Below are positions 7,434-12,122 of a stretch of DNA of 12,122 nucleotides, piece after piece. The translations under genes were made by a program, and so were the position numbers. Under the pieces are notes generated by a model. That model was not told the origin of the DNA. It ran no database searches and was given only the letters and a program-made list of their open reading frames with translations. The first letter of the stretch is position 1; the number at the start of each line of letters is the position of its first letter. Source of the DNA: Dyella_B sp035486915 (lineage in GTDB: Bacteria > Pseudomonadota > Gammaproteobacteria > Xanthomonadales > Rhodanobacteraceae); the NCBI RefSeq assembly GCF_035486915.1, contig NZ_DATHMR010000183.1, positions 1 to 12,122 of the forward strand, in the 5' to 3' direction.

Positions 7434-8159
7434 ATGAGCGACCAGCTAAAGTACCGCCGCATCTTGCTCAAGCTCTCCGGTGAGGCATTGATGGGTGAAG
7501 CCGACTACGGCATCGACCCCAAGGTCATCGGCCGGCTGGCTAACGAGATCATCGAGGTACAGCAGGCCGGGGTGCAGATTGGCGTCGTCATCGGGGGCGG
7601 CAACATTTTCCGCGGCGCGGGCCTCGCTGCAGCCGGCATGGATCGCGTCACCGGCGACCACATGGGCATGCTCGCCACGGTCATGAACGCGCTGGCCATG
7701 CAGGACGCCATCGAGAAGCGCGGCGGCTACGCCCGCGTGATGAGCGCCATACAGATTCACGATGTGGCCGAGGATTTCATCCGCCGCCGCGCCATTCGCC
7801 ATATCGAAAAAGGCCGTATCGCACTGTTCGCGGCAGGTACCGGCAACCCCTTCTTCACTACCGATTCCGCCGCTGCGCTGCGCGCAGTGGAAATGAATGT
7901 GGATCTGCTGTTGAAGGCCACCAAGGTGGACGGCGTTTACAACGCCGACCCCGCCAAGCATCGCGATGCCAAACGCTTCGAGCAGCTGAGCTACGACGAA
8001 GTCATCGAGCGTAAGCTTGCTGTCATGGATACTGCCGCGATCGCGTTGTGCCGCGACCATGGCATGCCGCTGCGTATTTACGACATGACGGTGCCGGGCA
8101 ACCTGATGCGCATCATGCGCGGCGAAACGGTCGGCACGCTGGTCGGCGCAACCGCCTGA
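7434..8159 (+). CDS. pyrH: UMP kinase
   Basis: PyrH phosphorylates UMP to UDP with ATP in pyrimidine nucleotide synthesis and is a hexameric amino-acid-kinase-fold enzyme. The product is 241 residues, the same as E. coli. It shows the phosphate-binding KLSGEAL (13-19), the glycine-rich GGGNIFRG (54-61), the UMP-site region GDHMGMLATVMNALAMQDA (74-92), GTGNPFFTTDSAAALRA (135-151), and KATKVDGVYNADP (161-173). The ATG at 7434 has GGAG with 5-nt spacing and matches the family start; an upstream in-frame ATG at 7398 overlaps the -10 element. It is the first gene of the second rightward unit, followed by frr after 124 bp. Confidence 0.98.
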   Translation: MSDQLKYRRILLKLSGEALMGEADYGIDPKVIGRLANEIIEVQQAGVQIGVVIGGGNIFRGAGLAAAGMDRVTGDHMGMLATVMNALAMQDAIEKRGGYARVMSAIQIHDVAEDFIRRRAIRHIEKGRIALFAAGTGNPFFTTDSAAALRAVEMNVDLLLKATKVDGVYNADPAKHRDAKRFEQLSYDEVIERKLAVMDTAAIALCRDHGMPLRIYDMTVPGNLMRIMRGETVGTLVGATA

Positions 8160-8181
8160 AATACCGCTGCCAGGCAGTGAC

Positions 8182-8217
8182 CGCGGCCCTCCATGAAGCG
8201 GCCGCGTGAACGCGGCC
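8182..8217 (+). other. Three-armed, mutually exclusive GC hairpins in the pyrH-frr spacer
   Basis: The spacer holds CGCGGCC (8182-8188), GGCCGCG (8200-8206) and CGCGGCC (8211-8217). The middle arm can pair perfectly with either flanking arm, giving a 7-bp stem with an 11-nt loop or a 7-bp stem with a TGAA loop. No T-run follows. The arrangement allows an either/or fold like that of an attenuator, but could simply be a repeat-derived structure. Confidence 0.5.
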
Positions 8218-8245
8218 CGCTAATCCGCCAGCGATAACCCCCTGC

Positions 8246-8258
8246 TATACTTAACGGC
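8246..8258 (+). promoter_or_regulatory. Possible frr promoter (-10 only)
   Basis: TATACT at 8246-8251 matches five of six positions of the -10 consensus and lies 32 nt upstream of the frr ATG, a natural distance. No convincing -35 is seen at 16-18 bp spacing. E. coli frr has its own promoter, so one here is plausible but not established. Confidence 0.35.
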
Positions 8259-8283
8259 TTGCACGCCACCGGGTGATTTCCTC

Positions 8284-8841
8284 ATGCTCAACGACATCAA
8301 GAACGATGCCCAGACCCGCATGGGCAAGAGCATCGATGCTCTCAAGCACGATCTGTCCCGCCTGCGCACTGGCCGCGCAAGCACGACGTTGGTGGACCAC
8401 ATCAAAGTGCCCTATTACGGCTCGGATATGCCGCTCAATCAGGTTGCCTCGATCTCGCTGGCGGATGGTCGCTCGATCGTCATTGCGCCGTTCGAAAAGA
8501 ACATGGTCGCCCCGATCGAAAAAGCACTGCTGGGATCGGATATCGGTGTCACGCCGACGACCGCGGGCACGGTCATTCGCCTGAACATGCCGCCGCTCAC
8601 CGAAGAACGCCGTCGCGAGCTGGCCAAGCATGTATCGCACGAAGGCGAGAACGCCAAGATTGCCATTCGCAATGTGCGTCGCGACGCGCTTCAGCACGTC
8701 AAGGATCTGCTGAAGGAAAAGAAGATCACGGAAGACGAAGAACGTCGCGCCGATGACGATATCCAGAAGCTGACGGACCGCTTCGTGAAGGAAGTGGACA
8801 CGCTGGCAAAGGCGAAAGAAGAAGAATTGATGGCCATGTAA
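8284..8841 (+). CDS. frr: Ribosome recycling factor
   Basis: RRF with EF-G splits post-termination ribosomes and frees mRNA and tRNA. The 185 residues equal the E. coli length. Domain I helices hold LKHDLSRLRTGRAS (20-33), the conserved Arg-rich site. Domain II covers VPYYGSDMPLNQVASIS and the APFEKN segment. The C-terminal helix has LTEERRRELAKHV (105-117), NAKIAIRNVRRDA (124-136), and the EEERRADDDIQKLTDRFVKEVD-type block (ITEDEERR onward). The ATG at 8284 is preceded by a modest GGTGA at 8272-8276. A GATGGCC/GGCCATC hairpin (8829-8850) spans the stop codon, and a 12-bp palindrome (8845-8856) overlaps its downstream arm. Confidence 0.98.
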   Translation: MLNDIKNDAQTRMGKSIDALKHDLSRLRTGRASTTLVDHIKVPYYGSDMPLNQVASISLADGRSIVIAPFEKNMVAPIEKALLGSDIGVTPTTAGTVIRLNMPPLTEERRRELAKHVSHEGENAKIAIRNVRRDALQHVKDLLKEKKITEDEERRADDDIQKLTDRFVKEVDTLAKAKEEELMAM

Positions 8842-9138
8842 ACGGCCATCGATGGCGCACCGGTGAAGCTGGACAATTATCGCTCCGCTTCCATCGGATC
8901 TCGCGCAACAGATACACCCCTTTCACTAGTCAGAGAGGGGCCATGGGTGAGGGGCAACTTGGCAAAATCGCCGCCAACGAGCGAGCTACACGTAAACACG
9001 TTGCGACGCCTGAGCTCGGTCCCGTTCGCCTTGGCAAATGAGGCTCGCAAACGATCCCAGATGGCGAATCTCTGACAAAGACCCCACAGCAACGATTTCA
9101 GCGAGGCAAACGGCGGCGCCAACGCTACTCTCCCGTCC
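8842..9138. other. 297-bp frr-uppS spacer with degenerate palindromic repeat, no gene seen
   Basis: No convincing gene is present. Open frames on both strands have no family features. At 8917-8940 CCCCTTTC and GAGAGGGG form an 8-bp inverted repeat with one G-T pair and an 8-nt loop; a second copy of the GAGGGG-type arm follows at 8949-8954. This layout looks like the CCCCTCTC/GAGAGGGG extragenic palindromes common in xanthomonad-type genomes, here decayed. The rest is unassigned. I see no good promoter for uppS, and its ATG lacks a clear Shine-Dalgarno. Confidence 0.5.
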
Positions 9139-9876
9139 ATGACCACGAACCACCCCAACTACGTACCACGTCATATCGGCATCGTGATGGATGGGAATGG
9201 CCGGTGGGCGAAAGCGCGTCATCGCCCGCGCAGCTTCGGCCATAACGCAGGCCGCAAAGCCGTGCGCGAAGTGGTCGAAGGTTGTTTGCGTCATGGCGTG
9301 GAAGCGTTGACGTTGTTCGCCTTCTCCAGCGAGAACTGGCAACGCCCGCAAGACGAAGTGGGCGCGCTGATGGATTTATTCGTGCGCGCGCTCGATAAAG
9401 AGGTCGATGAGCTGCACAGCAATGGCGTGCGCTTGCGCTTCATCGGCGAACTCAATGCTTTTGATACGTCACTGCGGCAAGGCATGCTCGATGCCATGAA
9501 GCGCACCGAGCTCAACGACAAACTGCAGATGAACGTTGCCGTCAATTACGGTGGCCGCTGGGACATCGTGCAGGCAGCGCAAAAAGCCGCCCTTGCTGTT
9601 GCACGTGGCCAACTGCCTGTGGAAGCCATCGACGAGTCCACCTTCGACCAGTGGACGTGCCTTGGCGAGCTTCCACCCCTGGACCTTTTTATCCGCACCG
9701 GCGGCGATCGCCGCGTCAGCAACTTCCTTTTGTGGCAGATGGCCTATGCGGAACTCTATTTCACCGATACCCTTTGGCCAGACTTCAATCAAGTTTCGCT
9801 GAAGCACGCCATTGATGACTTTGCCCGCCGCGAACGCCGCTTTGGCCGCACCGGTGATCAGGTCTCCCAAGCCTGA
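9139..9876 (+). CDS. uppS: Undecaprenyl diphosphate synthase
   Basis: UppS, a cis-prenyltransferase, adds eight isopentenyl diphosphate units to farnesyl diphosphate. It makes the C55 carrier lipid precursor for peptidoglycan and O-antigen. The 245-residue product has the catalytic Asp18 in IGIVMDGNGRWAK (13-25), the FGHNAGRKAVREVV region (33-46), LTLFAFSSENWQRP (57-70), NYGGRWDIVQA (136-146), and the C-terminal RTGGDRRVSNFLLWQMAYAE motif (186-205) with LWPDF. The start at 9139 is the only good ATG, but upstream CTACTCTCCCGTCC is not a Shine-Dalgarno. It is followed by cdsA after 16 bp. Its substrate IPP ultimately depends on the isoprenoid pathway, which matters given the defective dxr-family gene downstream. 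Confidence 0.98.
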   Translation: MTTNHPNYVPRHIGIVMDGNGRWAKARHRPRSFGHNAGRKAVREVVEGCLRHGVEALTLFAFSSENWQRPQDEVGALMDLFVRALDKEVDELHSNGVRLRFIGELNAFDTSLRQGMLDAMKRTELNDKLQMNVAVNYGGRWDIVQAAQKAALAVARGQLPVEAIDESTFDQWTCLGELPPLDLFIRTGGDRRVSNFLLWQMAYAELYFTDTLWPDFNQVSLKHAIDDFARRERRFGRTGDQVSQA

Positions 9877-9892
9877 TCGCTAAGGATCATCC

Positions 9893-10714
9893 ATGTTGCG
9901 CCAGCGCGTCATCACTGCCCTGCTTCTCGCTCCGCTAGTCATCCTGCTGATTCTGTATTTGCCTACGGATTTCTTCGCGGTCGCGCTCGCCGTGGCCTTT
10001 CTGGCAGCGACATGGGAATGGACGCGCCTCGCCGGCATGAAGAACCGCGTCAATCGGGGCATTTTGGTTGGCTTTGCGGCAGTGGTTTTTGTCGTGCTAT
10101 GGCTGCTGCGTGCGTCGACACTGCTTTGGCCGGCGTTGATTGTGGCGGGCGTCGCCTGGTGGTTGCTGGCGTGCGTGTGGCTTCGACATTTTGCGTTTGG
10201 CGCAGCACCTACAGCGGAAAATCGCAACCTCAAGTTGCTGGCCGGCGCGTTGGTGATTTTTCCTGCGTGGGTCGCGGGTGTAAATATTCATGCCGGCGAA
10301 TCGCACGGCCATGCGTGGGTATTTCTGGCCATGCTGCTGGTGTGGGCCGCCGATACCGGCGCCTACTTCGCCGGCCGATTCTTTGGCAAACGCAAACTGG
10401 CTCCCAACATCAGCCCCGGCAAAACGTGGGCCGGCGTTTACGGTGCGTTTGTCGCCAGCGCGCTGGTGATTCTGGTGGGTGGCTGGTTGTTGGGAGTCCG
10501 CGATGCACGGCTCATCGGCCTGGTGGTCGTGGCAATCGTGACGGTGGCCAGCTCTATCGTTGGCGATCTGCTGGAAAGCCTCATGAAGCGCCACGCCAGC
10601 GTGAAAGACTCCGGCGCACTGTTTCCCGGCCATGGCGGTTTGCTGGATCGCCTGGATAGCGTGTTTGCCGCACTCCCCGTCTTCGCACTCGGAAAGTTGC
10701 TGCTGGGGCTTTGA
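9893..10714 (+). CDS. cdsA: Phosphatidate cytidylyltransferase (CDP-diglyceride synthase)
   Basis: CdsA makes CDP-diacylglycerol from CTP and phosphatidic acid at the inner membrane, the precursor of all phospholipids. The 273-residue polytopic protein has hydrophobic segments at about 7-22, 24-40, 57-73, 77-97, 114-130, 140-156, 183-200 and 207-224. The family signature is complete at 229-255: SLMKRHASVKDSGALFPGHG followed by GLLDRLD, with the conserved KD, HGG and DRxD residues. WAADTGAYFAGRFFGKRKL (151-169) and ISPGKTWAG (173-181) are also typical. The ATG at 9893 has AAGGA at 9882-9886. Its TGA stop overlaps the first candidate start of the next gene, suggesting translational coupling. 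Confidence 0.97.
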   Translation: MLRQRVITALLLAPLVILLILYLPTDFFAVALAVAFLAATWEWTRLAGMKNRVNRGILVGFAAVVFVVLWLLRASTLLWPALIVAGVAWWLLACVWLRHFAFGAAPTAENRNLKLLAGALVIFPAWVAGVNIHAGESHGHAWVFLAMLLVWAADTGAYFAGRFFGKRKLAPNISPGKTWAGVYGAFVASALVILVGGWLLGVRDARLIGLVVVAIVTVASSIVGDLLESLMKRHASVKDSGALFPGHGGLLDRLDSVFAALPVFALGKLLLGL

Positions 10715-10728
10715 ATAGCGTGAGCGCG

Positions 10729-11889
10729 ATGCGCAACGTCGCCGTACTGGGGGCAACGGGTTCGGTCGGGAAAAGTGTCCTGGATGTTGTAAGCGACAGC
10801 CCGGACCGTCTTCGTGCCAGTGTGCTCGTTGCGCATAGCCAGGTTGAAGCGCTTGTTGCGCTCTGCGTTCGCCATCGACCCGATCTGGCCATCGTGGCGG
10901 ACACGCAGCTTGAAATCGATCTGGCGCGACGACTCGCGGCAGCAGGCGTTCGTTGCGATATCGCCAGCGGTCACGAGGCGATCTGCCGCGCAGCCGCCTC
11001 GTCGCTATGCGATGTCGTTGTCTGCGCGATGACAGCTCTGGCATCTGTCGACGCTGCGCTGATTGCCGCGCGCGCAGGAAAGCGGCTCTTGTTGGCAAAC
11101 AACGAACCTGCCGTCATCGCAGGCTCGCTGCTGAGAAGCGCCGCCGTCGAAAGCGGCAGCGAACTCGTCCCGTTGAGCCCTGCAACACAGGCGGTCGCCC
11201 AGTACGTCGACAACGCGCATGCCGATCTCAGCTACGCCGGTATGCGCCTGATCCTTCCGTCATCAGGTGGCCCCTTCGCAGGACACAAGCGCGCTGACCT
11301 TATGACGGTTACGCCTGACGACATCGGAGCAATCCCGGGCAGGCTCTCCGGCCGCCAGCGCGCCGTCGATTCGGCCACCCTGATGGATGCGGGTCTTGAG
11401 GCCATTGCCATCCATCACTTGTTCCGGGCAGCCCCGGAACAGATTCAGGTACGGCTGACCACGCAAAGCATCGCTCCTGCCCTGTTGGAGCAGGCCGACG
11501 GGGCTGTGCAAGCACTAGGGCGTCGCCTCGATATGCGGTCGGCCATCGAATCGGGGCTTCATCGGCCTGAATGGCCCAGCCTCCATCCGACCGTCGAGAC
11601 CCAAGGGTTCGCGCTCACTGCGCCGGATCCAGGCACGTTCCGCTGTCTGACACTCGCTCTGGAGGCCCTGCGCGAGGGCGGCGATGCGTCCACACTTCTG
11701 AACGCCGCCAATGAGGTCGCCGTCACCGCCTTTCTGGCGGGCTCCCTACCCTTTCTTTCCATCGCCGACCTTATCGAGCAGGTCCTCACGGAACTGCCGC
11801 CGCAGCCTGTGGTCGATATCCAGACCCTAAGCGAACGCGATCGGGCGGCCCGTGCGGCAGCCCGGCGGGTACTTCGCACCGCTTGCTGA
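10729..11889 (+). CDS. dxr: DXP reductoisomerase homologue lacking key catalytic residues
   Basis: This gene sits at the usual dxr position between cdsA and rseP and is homologous over its full length. It has the N-terminal Rossmann motif VAVLGATGSVGKSVLDVV, the middle SGGPFAGHKRADL and VDSATLMDAGLE blocks, and the C-terminal LNAANEVAVTAFL. However, the active site is largely gone relative to E. coli Dxr: Lys125 is Asn, Asp150 is Ser, Ser151 is Pro, Glu152 is Ala, His209 is Ile (202 here), Trp212 is Arg (205), Met214 is Ser (207), Asn227 is Asp (220) and Lys228 is Ala (221). Ser186 (179), Ser222 (215) and Glu231 (224) remain. There is no stop or frameshift in 386 codons. The start is uncertain: in-frame TTG 10711 (overlapping the cdsA stop), GTG 10720 and ATG 10729; the ATG matches the homologue N-terminus best. 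Normal DXR activity is unlikely; a pseudoenzyme or a new function is inferred. Confidence 0.85.
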   Translation: MRNVAVLGATGSVGKSVLDVVSDSPDRLRASVLVAHSQVEALVALCVRHRPDLAIVADTQLEIDLARRLAAAGVRCDIASGHEAICRAAASSLCDVVVCAMTALASVDAALIAARAGKRLLLANNEPAVIAGSLLRSAAVESGSELVPLSPATQAVAQYVDNAHADLSYAGMRLILPSSGGPFAGHKRADLMTVTPDDIGAIPGRLSGRQRAVDSATLMDAGLEAIAIHHLFRAAPEQIQVRLTTQSIAPALLEQADGAVQALGRRLDMRSAIESGLHRPEWPSLHPTVETQGFALTAPDPGTFRCLTLALEALREGGDASTLLNAANEVAVTAFLAGSLPFLSIADLIEQVLTELPPQPVVDIQTLSERDRAARAAARRVLRTAC

Positions 11890-11924
11890 TAAGCTTTGTG
11901 CTTCTTTAGAGACGTACCTGATTG

Positions 11925-12122
11925 ATGAATCCCTTTTTCGGCTCGGTGTTCTGGTTGCTGGTCACGCTTGGCGTGCTGGTGACTTTTCACGAATTCGGAC
12001 ACTACTGGGTCGCACGACGTTGCGGCGTGAAAGTATTGCGCTTCTCGATCGGCTTCGGCCGCGCGATATGGAAGCGCATCGGCCGCGACGGCACCGAATA
12101 CCAGATTGCTGCCATTCCGCTG
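11925..12122 (+). CDS. rseP: RseP/RIP family zinc site-2 protease, partial (N-terminal 66 codons)
   Basis: RseP is an inner-membrane intramembrane metalloprotease that cleaves the anti-sigma factor RseA in the sigma-E envelope stress response and clears signal peptides. The visible part has a first transmembrane helix (about 5-22) containing the zinc motif HEFGH at 22-26, followed by YWVARRCGVKVLRFSIGFG (27-45), the conserved membrane-reentrant segment, and EYQIAAIPL at the cut edge. The rest, with PDZ domains and the NxxPxPxLDG-type motif, is outside the window. The ATG at 11925 is the sensible start; the Shine-Dalgarno is weak. It follows the dxr-like gene by 35 bp and is probably co-transcribed with it, the standard order in many gammaproteobacteria. 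Confidence 0.95.
   Translation, partial: MNPFFGSVFWLLVTLGVLVTFHEFGHYWVARRCGVKVLRFSIGFGRAIWKRIGRDGTEYQIAAIPL

Noticed and set aside
8877..9158. 93-aa minus-strand open frame in the frr-uppS spacer
   Set aside because: It overlaps the uppS start and the palindromic repeat; the product has no recognisable domain and appears to be translated repeat sequence.
9694..9714. RTGGDRR in place of the E. coli RTGGEHR motif in UppS, as a possible defect
   Set aside because: The residues after TGG vary among bacterial UppS proteins (for example different residues in Bacillus and Pseudomonas), and the rest of the active site, including Asp18, is intact.
10097..11098. 333-aa open frame antisense to cdsA and the dxr-like gene
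   Set aside because: It has low-complexity Arg/Gln/His composition typical of a shadow frame and crosses two well-supported genes.
10729..11889. Frameshift explanation for the lost Dxr motifs
   Set aside because: The altered motifs are embedded in continuous homology in one frame (conserved blocks on both sides of each change), so local frameshifts would not produce the observed substitutions.

Overview
The window is a housekeeping segment of a gammaproteobacterial chromosome, most likely from the order Xanthomonadales and possibly Rhodanobacteraceae. That placement rests on gene order and protein character, not on a database match. Two gene blocks read away from a shared regulatory region at about 4566-4873. 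Leftward (minus strand) are map, glnD, a small PepSY-type membrane protein gene, and the first 137 codons of dapD, which runs off the left edge. Rightward (plus strand) are rpsB, tsf, pyrH, frr, uppS, cdsA, a dxr-family gene, and the first 66 codons of rseP, which runs off the right edge. A small minus-strand VOC-family gene and a palindromic repeat sit between tsf and pyrH.

The leftward block covers N-terminal methionine removal (map), nitrogen sensing through PII uridylylation (glnD), and lysine/diaminopimelate synthesis (dapD). The rightward block covers translation (ribosomal protein S2, EF-Ts, ribosome recycling factor), UMP kinase, and envelope precursors: undecaprenyl diphosphate, CDP-diacylglycerol, the isoprenoid-pathway dxr position, and the RseP site-2 protease. 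rpsB has a strong sigma70-type promoter (-10 TATAAT at 4634-4639) and a leader of about 230 nt with hairpins. tsf ends at a clear intrinsic terminator. pyrH has its own promoter (CTGACG-17-TACAAT). uppS, cdsA, the dxr-like gene and rseP are closely packed.

The most notable observation is at the dxr locus, 10729-11889. The ORF is intact, full length and clearly homologous to 1-deoxy-D-xylulose-5-phosphate reductoisomerase. However, it lacks two of the three metal-binding acidic residues, the active-site lysine, and most of the substrate-phosphate and flap residues. It looks like a catalytically dead or repurposed paralogue at the position where the real enzyme is normally encoded. This predicts either a second DXR or DXR-like enzyme elsewhere, or a different isoprenoid route such as mevalonate. 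Lesser points are a long acidic-then-RGG-rich tail on ribosomal protein S2, several perfect hairpins in leaders and spacers (glnD, rpsB-tsf, pyrH-frr), a REP-like palindrome, and a 297-bp frr-uppS spacer with a degenerate palindromic repeat.
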